Assembly: GCA_947054185.1 (NCBI GenBank)
Contig: CAMRVW010000030.1
Span: forward strand, 1-16,685
Source of the DNA: an uncultured Rikenellaceae bacterium
GTDB taxonomy: Bacteria; Bacteroidota; Bacteroidia; Bacteroidales; Rikenellaceae
Reading direction: 5' to 3'
Length of the DNA stretch: 16,685 nt
This document shows positions 6,307 through 13,294 of this stretch, one piece after another (position 1 is the first letter of the stretch; each line of letters begins with the position of its first letter). The notes below the pieces were generated by a model. That model saw only the letters and a program-made list of their open reading frames with translations, did not search any database and had not been told where the DNA came from. The translations under genes were made by a program, and so were the position numbers.

Positions 6307-7461
6307 CTATTTGCCGAATATATCGCAGAAATCTTTAAACAGATAGATGCGGTTCTTTTTCTGGCCTGTCGTCTCAACCAACACCCCGGCCTTTACAAAA
6401 TTGTCTATCATGGTGTTTACCGTCGGCATGGTGATGTCGAGCGCCTCCATCACATCGCGCGAACATACGGCCACGCGCTCGGTAAGCAACTTAAGGAAAG
6501 CCATGTTGTTGGCCGCGCGTCGCTGGTCTTCCGAAAACTTCTCTCTCAATCCCGACACAAGCCTCTCGGCCGCCGTTATCTTAGAGAGCGACTCTTTAGC
6601 CCCCTCGGCAATTCCCACCGCCATGAATTTGAGCCACGGCACCATATTGCCGCTCTCGCGCGCCATGTTCATGCGGTCGAAATATATGCGGCGATGCGAC
6701 TCTATGTGGTTGCCCACAAACACCGACGGACGACACAACAGCCCCTCCGACACCAGCATCAGCGCCGTCATAAGACGCACAATGCGCCCGTTATAATCGG
6801 CAAACGGATGTATGTTAAGGAATTGCAGGTGCGCCATGGCAACCCTCACAAAAGAGTTGAGCGACTGATTTGCCGACTGTAAAAACTCGTCGAGGTTGGC
6901 CATAAGCTGCTGTATCTCATCGGGATGCGGCGGCACGTAATCGGCATCCTGCAATGTCGCGCCTCCCACCGCTATATGCTCGACACGAAACATACCCGGA
7001 ATGCGGTTGACACCCTTGGAAACACCCATCATCTGCTTGTGTATGGCTCTCAATGCCTTGACCGACAGCTTTTTGCTGCTGCTGTTGGCGATAATGTATT
7101 CAGCCTCGTCTATGGTGCCCACATAACGGGCCGTCTCCTCTTTGCGAGAGCGTTTGCGGGCGGGCAACTCGCTATCGGGCATGTGGTACTCTTCAAAAGA
7201 GAGACCGCTGCCCTCCGAACGCAACCACGACAGGGCATCGCTCACCCACAAATGGCGTATGTATGTGGATGCCGCATCTATATTGCGCAGATAGCCGTCC
7301 AAACGACCGACGGCAAGCGACGCCTCGGCAATGAGCATGGCCGCCTCGGCATCGTCCACGGTGATATTCTCGTTCAGACGTGCCGGCACATAATATCTGA
7401 ACTTGTATTGATCGACCCAACGACCTGTCTGATAAGCTGATATTGTTCTTCTCTCTGTCAT
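6307..7461 (-). CDS. Fic family protein with C-terminal winged helix
   Basis: A 384-residue Fic protein. Family members usually transfer AMP from ATP to a hydroxyl side chain of a target protein. Order of parts: an N-terminal Fic_N-type region (about 20-95, AVGRLDG at 50-56), the Fic core with VNRIPGMFR (151-159) and VPPHPDEI (176-183, the flap), the Fic motif HPFADYNGRIVR (218-229), and a C-terminal winged-helix DNA-binding segment (about 315-375, TMPTVNTMIDNFVKAGVL at 344-361). The catalytic His218 and the Asn, Gly and both Arg residues are present, but the usual first Gly of the G-N-G-R anion-binding loop is Tyr223. SEG at 82-84 aligns with the autoinhibitory (S/T)xxxE(G/N) motif, keeping Glu83-Gly84 but with Trp79 at the Ser/Thr place. 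An ATG 14 codons upstream (7503) is possible, but its residues look non-coding. There is no antitoxin gene next door. Confidence 0.87.
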   Translation of the reverse strand: MTERRTISAYQTGRWVDQYKFRYYVPARLNENITVDDAEAAMLIAEASLAVGRLDGYLRNIDAASTYIRHLWVSDALSWLRSEGSGLSFEEYHMPDSELPARKRSRKEETARYVGTIDEAEYIIANSSSKKLSVKALRAIHKQMMGVSKGVNRIPGMFRVEHIAVGGATLQDADYVPPHPDEIQQLMANLDEFLQSANQSLNSFVRVAMAHLQFLNIHPFADYNGRIVRLMTALMLVSEGLLCRPSVFVGNHIESHRRIYFDRMNMARESGNMVPWLKFMAVGIAEGAKESLSKITAAERLVSGLREKFSEDQRRAANNMAFLKLLTERVAVCSRDVMEALDITMPTVNTMIDNFVKAGVLVETTGQKKNRIYLFKDFCDIFGK

Positions 7462-7527
7462 AATCCATTCTAACGACAAGCAACTGAAGAGGCCCGCACA
7501 CATCTGACATACAATAAGTCAAACCCT

Positions 7528-8613
7528 TCAGGCAATTTCTTCCAATATGTTTTTTATACGCGCCAAAAAAGCAGCTTCACTGTAAGACTCCGACGCCCGT
7601 CTGTTGCTCTCCTTGTAAAAAGTCAACTTTTGCGCAACCCTTGCAATGGAGTCGGCGATAGATTGCGGGTCGGCATGGTCGCAGGCCACACCGTTTACAC
7701 CGTCACCGAATATGTCGCCTATGCCGCCCACCGACGGATCGGTCACAACGGCACAACCCGTGGCATAGGCCTCCAATATGACGATACCCTGCCCCTCGTC
7801 ATGCGACGGCAACACCAGTATATCACTGTTTTTAAGCGCGTTGCGTTTGTCATCACCCGTCACCACCCCTTTATATACCACCCTGCCCGGATAACCTGCG
7901 CACATGCGCTCGACCCTCTCACGCACCGTGTCGCTTTCTATGGCCCCGGCCAGCGTGAGTCTGTACCTGTCTGCAAGCGACTCGAAAGCATCAAGCATCT
8001 GAAAGATACCTTTGGCCTCCATCAGATTGCTCAGAAACAGTATGCCGGCCCCGTCGCTGTCGAGTGTCGCCGCAAACTCGTCGTCAGACAGGCGCAAACT
8101 GTCGTCAATACCGTTTGCACACACGCGTATGCGCTGCGGCGGCAATATACGCTCCACCGTGCGGGCTATGGTGCCTCCCAAGACGACAACCGACGCCGCA
8201 CCTTTCAGACACCACCCCATAAGCCGCCTTTTAAAGCGTGGCAATGCAGCGTAATTATGGTAAAGCCGCGCCGAGTGTATGTGCAAGACGTAAGGTTCGC
8301 CCTTGATCCGCGCGGCAATGATGTAAGGGAAAAAACGCATCAATGTACGAAAAGAGGAGCCAACGCTCATGTAAACGACATCATAGCCGCGCAACCATAC
8401 GGGGGCGAAATCTCGAAACAATATGCGCACAATATCGACCAGACGACCGGGCGACCATAACGGAGGCATCTTATTGCCGGCAAAGCCCTTGTCTATTGCA
8501 GAGTCAATAACCGTTACCCTCTCGGTGCGGGCCAATCCGTCGAAAGCCATCCTGTCGGCTGCCGACTGCCCGTGCAAAGGGGGCGGAAGTGGTCCTATGG
8601 TTAAAATCTTCAT
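7528..8613 (-). CDS. GT4-family glycosyltransferase
   Basis: A 361-residue retaining glycosyltransferase of the GT-B fold. The N-terminus MKILTIGPLPPPLHGQS carries the glycine-containing loop after the first strand. HIHSARL (111-117) marks the end of the first Rossmann domain, ILFLSNLMEAKGI (191-203) begins the second, and the EX7E motif reads EGQGIVILE (273-281), followed by ATGCAVVTDPSVGGIGD. These features match the GT4 Glycos_transf_1 group. There is no signal peptide or membrane helix, so it acts in the cytoplasm or at the inner membrane face, probably adding a sugar from a nucleotide donor to a surface polysaccharide or glycolipid. Donor and acceptor are unknown, and no other polysaccharide genes lie nearby, which is unusual for this family. 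It precedes the Fic gene by 66 nt. Confidence 0.9.
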   Translation of the reverse strand: MKILTIGPLPPPLHGQSAADRMAFDGLARTERVTVIDSAIDKGFAGNKMPPLWSPGRLVDIVRILFRDFAPVWLRGYDVVYMSVGSSFRTLMRFFPYIIAARIKGEPYVLHIHSARLYHNYAALPRFKRRLMGWCLKGAASVVVLGGTIARTVERILPPQRIRVCANGIDDSLRLSDDEFAATLDSDGAGILFLSNLMEAKGIFQMLDAFESLADRYRLTLAGAIESDTVRERVERMCAGYPGRVVYKGVVTGDDKRNALKNSDILVLPSHDEGQGIVILEAYATGCAVVTDPSVGGIGDIFGDGVNGVACDHADPQSIADSIARVAQKLTFYKESNRRASESYSEAAFLARIKNILEEIA

Positions 8614-8900
8614 AAGGCTCTCGGGTCGCTAAAGCAATGGTAAACAGCTATATAAAAACCAAAACCAAGCCCGTGCGCGTCATCGTCCAAGCCTCGTTTC
8701 AAGCCACTAAATTAGATATTTTTCCGCTAAGTACCAAAACATTAAAACCGCCCGCAAACAAAGCCCCCTCGGCTCTTAAGGTCATACTGTGAACCGGCCC
8801 CATTTGAACAACCTTGCAAGAGAAATACAACACCTTGATTATCACCCGACAAACCGACTGAAACGCACCGACAGCCAGGCACCTTAAATCCACCCGGCAA

Positions 8901-9836
8901 TCACCTGAACAGAGTCTCGAACAATGCAGGCACACCCGTATCGAAAAGCATCTCTTTGCCAGAGGTGGGATGAATGAACCGTATGCGACCGGCATGCAGC
9001 GCGACACGTCCTATGGGCGAAGAGATGCCGCCATACCTCTTGTCACCTATTATGGGGCACCGTTTGTCTTTCATATGCACCCTTATCTGGTTTTTCTTGC
9101 CGGTTTCGAGCATACACTCCACCATGGAGTAACGGCTGTTGGTCTTAAGGCGCCTGAAGCGGGTAACGGCCAACTCGCCCTCGTCGGGATTTTTTGTCGA
9201 ATAGACCATATAAGCCTTGTTTTCCGCCAGATAGGAACTTATAACCCCCTCCTCTTCGCGCATGGGCGGACTCACCACGGCCACATACTTACGCTCGAGA
9301 ACCATATCCTCCCAGTTCTTCTGCAACTTGTGCTGCACATCCATGCTTTTGGCAAAGAGCATCAACCCCGAGGTCTCGCGGTCGAGACGGTGAACGATGA
9401 ATATGCGGGCCGAACGGTCTTTGCTTTTGAGATATTCGCTCAATATATAATAGGCAGTCTTGATGCGCTCGCTGTCGGTGGCCATGGAGAGCAAACCATT
9501 GCGCTTGTCTATCACTATTATGTCGTCGTCTTCGTAAACGATGCGTAACATCTTGTGCGTAAACGGCTTTTCCACATGCCCTAATGTCACGCGCACCACA
9601 TCGCCGGCACAAAGCGGCGTGTCGAACCCCGTCTTGGCAACACCGCCCACGGTAACCTGTCCGTGAGCCAGATAGCTCTTGACCGTCGTGCGGCTCTTGT
9701 CTTTATACACTGCCAACAGAAACTCCATCAGCACGGAGGGCTCCGTCACCGTATGTTCGTCGACACGCGGTGCGGCCGACGCACCATTGTCTCTCTTTCT
9801 GCCCGCCGTATCTGCGGGGCGGTTCTTTTTCATCAT
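8901..9836 (-). CDS. RluA-family pseudouridine synthase
   Basis: A 311-residue enzyme converting uridine to pseudouridine in RNA (rRNA or tRNA). Order of parts: a basic, disordered N-terminal tail (about 1-30), an S4 RNA-binding domain (about 35-85, SRTTVKSYLAHGQVTVGG), then the catalytic domain with HRLDRETSGLMLFAKS (149-164), Asp152 being the nucleophile. A C-terminal KNQIRVHMKD and GDKRYGG are also typical. The exact target (RluC-, RluD- or TruC-like) cannot be told. Tandem ATG codons at 9836 and 9833 make the start uncertain by one residue. It begins 11 nt after the stop of the NamZ-like gene, so the two are probably co-transcribed. A 287-nt non-coding gap separates it from the glycosyltransferase downstream; I found no convincing terminator there. 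Confidence 0.92.
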   Translation of the reverse strand: MMKKNRPADTAGRKRDNGASAAPRVDEHTVTEPSVLMEFLLAVYKDKSRTTVKSYLAHGQVTVGGVAKTGFDTPLCAGDVVRVTLGHVEKPFTHKMLRIVYEDDDIIVIDKRNGLLSMATDSERIKTAYYILSEYLKSKDRSARIFIVHRLDRETSGLMLFAKSMDVQHKLQKNWEDMVLERKYVAVVSPPMREEEGVISSYLAENKAYMVYSTKNPDEGELAVTRFRRLKTNSRYSMVECMLETGKKNQIRVHMKDKRCPIIGDKRYGGISSPIGRVALHAGRIRFIHPTSGKEMLFDTGVPALFETLFR

Positions 9837-9847
9837 TGCAAATGGTA

Positions 9848-11119
9848 TTATTCGTCATAGAGCAGGTATTGCGCGCGCGCCTTTTTAAACTGCGCCACAT
9901 CATCTTGCCAGCGTGCCTCTATCTCTTGCGCCGAGGCCCCCTTTCCGATCATCTCACGCACATAATCGACCCCGATGAGCCGCTCGAAAGCATTATTGAA
10001 AAACCTGTCACCCATGCCCATATCCCTGTAAGCATCAATTACATATTCGAGAGAAAGCCCCTTGCCGACAAGACTTCCGACAGGTATGGTGTCGAGCGAC
10101 ACACCATGACACACCTTGTCTTTGCAGGGCGGATTGACAGCCGACTTCATGGCCCGCGGCACGAACGAATAAGCGCGTCCTTTCATCGAGGGGTGGCCAT
10201 ATATCTTGAACGGTTTGTCGGTGCCGCGTCCCACGCTCACGGGGGTGGCCTCGAAGTAACACAACGAGGGATAGAGGTATATCGCCGTCATGTCGGGCAG
10301 ATTGGGCGAGGGAGGCACCGGCGGGGCGTATAGGGTGCGATGGTCGTAACCCTTGGCTCGTATCACCCTAAGGCGGCACTTCCACCCGTCTTTGACCCAC
10401 CCCTCGCCGACGGCCATATAGGCAAGCTCGCCAAGCGTCATGCCGTGGACAACGGGTATGGGATAGACGCCCACGAAAGAGCGATGCTTCATATCGAGTA
10501 TCGGGCCGTCGACATAATGGCCGTTGGGGTTGGGACGGTCGAGTATCACCACCTCGGTGGAGGTGCGCGCGGCCGCCTCTAACAGATAATGAAGCGTCGA
10601 CAGATAGGTATAATATCTCAGCCCGACATCCTGAAGGTCGAACACGACCACATCGAGCTTTCGCATGACCGAGTCGGCCGGCGCCTTGGATGCCCCATAG
10701 AGCGACAACACCGGGATGCCCGTCTTGGGGTCACGACCGTCACGCACCCTCTCGCCCGCAGACACATCACCGCGGAAGCCATGCTCGGGAGCGAAGATGT
10801 AACGTATGTCGACACCGAGGCGGCTGAGCGTGTCGACCAGGTGTACCCCGCCGCACAGGCCGCTATGGTTGGTTAGCAGACCCACGCGCCGCCCCTCCAA
10901 CAGATGCAGATATTGCTCGGTGCGGTCAGCACCGCACAAGACGGACTCCGAGAAAAGCACCTCTTCTCCTTGTCGCTGTTGCCCCCCGGAACGGATAACA
11001 TCCGCCGACTCAACCACACCGCACCCGGGGTCGAGATGCTGCGACACACTCTGCGCTGACACATAGGACATTACAATCAGCGACAACACCGACGCGACTA
11101 TCGTCTTAAACTGTTTCAT
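9848..11119 (-). CDS. namZ: NamZ-like exo-beta-N-acetylmuramidase (DUF1343, GH171)
   Basis: A 423-residue exported protein of the DUF1343 family, in which Bacillus subtilis NamZ (YbbC) and a Tannerella forsythia homologue release MurNAc from the non-reducing ends of peptidoglycan fragments. Visible: a signal peptide (MKQFKTIVASVLSLIVMSYVSA, cleavage near residue 22), a spacer of about 45 residues rich in Ser, Gly and Gln, then the catalytic domain with GLLTNHSG (80-87), FAPEHGFRGD (109-118, the Glu at 112 corresponding to the proposed catalytic residue), VVVFDLQDVGLRYYTY and VILDRPNPNG. The ATG at 11117-11119 starts the signal peptide; the upstream in-frame TTG at 11155 adds residues that do not improve it. 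The RluA gene follows after 11 nt. The product would act in the periplasm in cell-wall turnover or MurNAc scavenging. Confidence 0.9.
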   Translation of the reverse strand: MKQFKTIVASVLSLIVMSYVSAQSVSQHLDPGCGVVESADVIRSGGQQRQGEEVLFSESVLCGADRTEQYLHLLEGRRVGLLTNHSGLCGGVHLVDTLSRLGVDIRYIFAPEHGFRGDVSAGERVRDGRDPKTGIPVLSLYGASKAPADSVMRKLDVVVFDLQDVGLRYYTYLSTLHYLLEAAARTSTEVVILDRPNPNGHYVDGPILDMKHRSFVGVYPIPVVHGMTLGELAYMAVGEGWVKDGWKCRLRVIRAKGYDHRTLYAPPVPPSPNLPDMTAIYLYPSLCYFEATPVSVGRGTDKPFKIYGHPSMKGRAYSFVPRAMKSAVNPPCKDKVCHGVSLDTIPVGSLVGKGLSLEYVIDAYRDMGMGDRFFNNAFERLIGVDYVREMIGKGASAQEIEARWQDDVAQFKKARAQYLLYDE

Positions 11120-11124
11120 GGCTG

Positions 11125-11155
11125 TAAAGGTAATAATAAAGCCTATCTTTTGCAA
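11125..11155 (-). promoter_or_regulatory. Candidate promoter for the NamZ-like gene, close to the ATG
   Basis: On the minus strand, TTG (11155-11153), 20 nt, then TACCTTTA (11132-11125) fits the Bacteroidales consensus apart from the last -7 base. It ends 5 nt before the ATG, so a start there would give an almost leaderless message. Confidence 0.3.
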
Positions 11156-11267
11156 TTTTGCGTCCGGCCGAACGCACCGACCCGCTTTTTATTCCGCGAA
11201 CACCGCCACTTCAAGACCCGACACGCCCGATTCCCCCGACCGGCCATTGCAATCCGGGACAAGACTG

Positions 11268-12122
11268 TCACATAAACGGCGACAAAGGGTCGTGCTCCAT
11301 ATAATTGCACATCACCCTCTCGTGGCCAAAATTGGCATAACAATAGAGGCAGTTGTGCACACAGGTGTCATACCGGCCTATATCGACGCTCTGCACACAT
11401 CCGCATTCGGGACGCTGCCCGCTCGCCCTCTTCACCATGGGCGCGCCTCCCGACAACTCGCCTATGAGCCGGCCGTCGACACAACATCCGTGCCCGACCC
11501 CCACCGACTCCAAATCTGCCTTTTCGGCACAGGTGTACACCCGCATGCCATACACCGACGCGATACGCGCAAAGTCCGCCGCCAGAGAGAGCGTCTCATC
11601 GGCAGAGGGCCCCCGCCCCTGTATGGCATCGAACCGACGTCTCATCTTGCCGTAAATGTCGACGAAACTTATCATGCACCTCTCGGTGCGCCCGCAAAGC
11701 CTCTTGGCTATAGCCTCGAAGCGGCGCCGGTGATAGCCTGCATCTATAGGGCCGGCAAACAAAACAGGATCATACCGCCACACCACCCTCCGCGGCCCTA
11801 TAAGGTCGGAAAGACGCGCAAAGGTGGCTGTCACCTCATCGACAGGCGGCACACGGGGCTCTATATCGGCGCCGTAACCGTTGACGGTAAACTGAAAATA
11901 GTACGTATAATCGTCCAGCAGGGCCAGACGGTCTATCATCGGAGCGGGATTCTTACTCCAAAAGACAAAACAGCCGACATCGTCCGGTGAAAGCTCCACA
12001 CGCCTCACCTGAGCGGCATTCATAGGGTTACGCACACAGGCAAACCCCTCCCTCAGCCGATTGAAAAACCAATCGGCATAAAAGGCGGGGATATCGGTGC
12101 GCCTGGAAACCGACACTATCAT
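11268..12122 (-). CDS. DUF1848 protein with C-terminal radical-SAM-like cysteine motif
   Basis: A 284-residue protein of the DUF1848 family, function unknown. It begins MIVSVSRRTDIPAFYADW, typical of the family, and continues with FVFWSKNP (52-59), YYFQFTVNGYG (74-84), RRVVWRYDP (111-119), CMISFVDIYGKM (149-160), YTCAEKADLESVGVGHGCC (196-214), and a C-terminal cysteine cluster: Cys240 and Cys242, then DIGRYDTC (247-254) and the CX3C-x-aromatic-C arrangement Cys254, Cys258, Cys261 with Tyr260, followed by YAN. This triplet is the signature that binds the radical-SAM 4Fe-4S cluster, but it lies at the end of the chain instead of the usual N-terminal position. The start ATG overlaps the TGA of the upstream flavoprotein gene by 4 nt (ATGA), implying translational coupling. 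No terminator was found downstream. Confidence 0.88.
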   Translation of the reverse strand: MIVSVSRRTDIPAFYADWFFNRLREGFACVRNPMNAAQVRRVELSPDDVGCFVFWSKNPAPMIDRLALLDDYTYYFQFTVNGYGADIEPRVPPVDEVTATFARLSDLIGPRRVVWRYDPVLFAGPIDAGYHRRRFEAIAKRLCGRTERCMISFVDIYGKMRRRFDAIQGRGPSADETLSLAADFARIASVYGMRVYTCAEKADLESVGVGHGCCVDGRLIGELSGGAPMVKRASGQRPECGCVQSVDIGRYDTCVHNCLYCYANFGHERVMCNYMEHDPLSPFM

Positions 12123-13054
12123 AACCGAAGCCTCGCCGCCGCATAACCGGCCTCTATGTCGGCAAATATGTCGGCCACGCTCTCCTTACGCTCCACGAGG
12201 GTGGCGGTCTGCCCTATCTCCAACATGCCCTCCTGCATGTCGCCCTCGAATATGCCGAGCTTGGCGCGCCTTTGGCCGACAATCTCCTTTATCTCATCTT
12301 CAGACGCGCCGCGATCTATCGCCCCGGCCACCCTTGCATAAAACTCGTTTTTCACCATGCGCACATTGCCCGACCTCTTCAGCGTCAGCATGGTGCCACC
12401 CTCGGCCAGAGCACGACACCGCTGCTTGAAAGCCTCCGATGCCGACGACTCGTCGCACAAGGCAAAGCGCGTACCCATCTGCACTCCTTCGGCCCCCAAC
12501 GCGAACGCCGCCGCCACCTGGGCGCCTGTCGATATGCCGCCGGCGGCTATCACTGGCACCTTGACAACATGACATACAGAGGGGGTAAGCACCATGGTGG
12601 CCGTCTCGTCGCGTCCGTTGTGGCCGCCGGCCTCGAAACCCTCCGCCACCACGGCATCGACGCCCGCCGCCTCGGCCTTAAGCGCAAATTTGGCACTCGA
12701 AACAACATGCACAACCGTAATGCCCGCCTCTTTGAGCCTGCCTGTGAGCATGGCAGGGTTACCCGCCGAGGTGAAAACGATCTTCACTCCCGACGACAAT
12801 ATTATCCGCACAGCCTCCTCCAATTGAGGATAAAAAAGCGACAGGTTGACACCGAAAGGCTTGTCGGTCTCCGATTTGCACTTTTCTATGTGGTCGCGCA
12901 ACGTGTCGGGATGCATCGATCCCGAACCGATGAGACCCAGACCGCCGCAATTAGAGACGGCAGAGGCCAACCTGTGACCGCTGCACCACACCATACCGCC
13001 GGCTATAATCGGCTTCTCTATGCCGAAAAGCTCTGTTATCCTGCTTGTTTTCAT
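12119..13054 (-). CDS. FabK/nitronate monooxygenase-family flavin oxidoreductase
   Basis: A 311-residue FMN-dependent TIM-barrel enzyme. Much of it matches what I remember of pneumococcal FabK (enoyl-ACP reductase II): an N-terminal RITELFGIEKPI (5-16), AVSNCGGLGLIG (32-43), SETDKPFGVNL (61-71), AGNPAMLTGRLKEAGITVV (97-115), then AEGFEAGGHNG (137-147) with the His at 145 in the position of FabK's key His, VPVIAAGGI, and GAEGVQMGTRF, a phosphate-binding stretch. Length is usual for FabK (about 320 aa). Many database entries for close relatives say 'nitronate monooxygenase', and the two activities cannot be separated by eye. It would act in the cytoplasm, either reducing enoyl-ACP in fatty-acid synthesis or oxidising nitronates. 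It overlaps the DUF1848 gene by 4 nt and is divergent from ddl. Confidence 0.85.
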   Translation of the reverse strand: MKTSRITELFGIEKPIIAGGMVWCSGHRLASAVSNCGGLGLIGSGSMHPDTLRDHIEKCKSETDKPFGVNLSLFYPQLEEAVRIILSSGVKIVFTSAGNPAMLTGRLKEAGITVVHVVSSAKFALKAEAAGVDAVVAEGFEAGGHNGRDETATMVLTPSVCHVVKVPVIAAGGISTGAQVAAAFALGAEGVQMGTRFALCDESSASEAFKQRCRALAEGGTMLTLKRSGNVRMVKNEFYARVAGAIDRGASEDEIKEIVGQRRAKLGIFEGDMQEGMLEIGQTATLVERKESVADIFADIEAGYAAARLRL

Positions 13055-13140
13055 ATCGTTATAATCATTTATTTACACCGGCCACACATCTGCATCCATC
13101 GTGCCAAAACCAAATGCCGCCCAAAAGCACCGTCCGCCTT

Positions 13141-13172
13141 ACGGAAACATATCTTCCTAAAAGATAATCCGT
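13141..13172. repeat. Nested inverted repeat between the FabK-like gene and ddl
   Basis: ACGGA (13141-13145) and TCCGT (13168-13172) enclose ATCTT (13151-13155) and AAGAT (13161-13165), forming a two-part palindrome in the 240-nt divergent spacer. No T tract follows on either strand, so it is unlikely to be a terminator. It could be an operator or a chance palindrome. Confidence 0.35.
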
Positions 13173-13218
13173 TCGCAAAAGGATGAAGTTTTACAGACAT
13201 ATTTTTTATACTGCAATA

Positions 13219-13250
13219 TTACATTATTTTGTCGTTTTTTTGTACATTTG
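13219..13250 (+). promoter_or_regulatory. Candidate promoter for ddl
   Basis: TACATTTG at 13243-13250 is a perfect -7 element. The -33 element is weak: TTA (13219-13221), 21 nt upstream, instead of TTG. The predicted start near 13256 gives a leader of about 40 nt before the ATG at 13295. Confidence 0.5.
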
Positions 13251-13294
13251 TAAAAATATTTCCGGTCATCGGTAAAGAGTTTCAAACTGCAACT

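Noticed and set aside
6307..7461. Fic gene as part of a toxin-antitoxin pair
   Set aside because: No small antitoxin gene adjoins it, and the protein has its own N-terminal region and winged helix, like stand-alone Fic proteins.
7630..8460. A 276-codon plus-strand frame over the glycosyltransferase gene
   Set aside because: It is a shadow of the GT4 gene, which has an intact EX7E motif and a normal start.
8635..8642. Possible promoter -7 element for the glycosyltransferase gene (minus strand TACCATTG)
   Set aside because: It has one mismatch, and the nearest TTG elements lie 17 or 23 nt upstream, outside the usual spacing, so support is too weak for a feature.
8614..8900. Possible gene remnant or terminator in the 287-nt gap after the RluA gene
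   Set aside because: The only open frame is antisense-like and lacks family features; the AGCC/GGCT stem with a broken T run is too short to call a terminator.
11118..11990. A 290-codon plus-strand frame over the DUF1848 gene
   Set aside because: The minus strand encodes the conserved DUF1848 protein with its cysteine cluster; the plus-strand translation shows no family features.
12272..13186. A 304-codon plus-strand frame over the FabK-like gene
   Set aside because: It is antisense to a clear flavoprotein, has biased composition and runs on into the intergenic spacer with no motif of its own.
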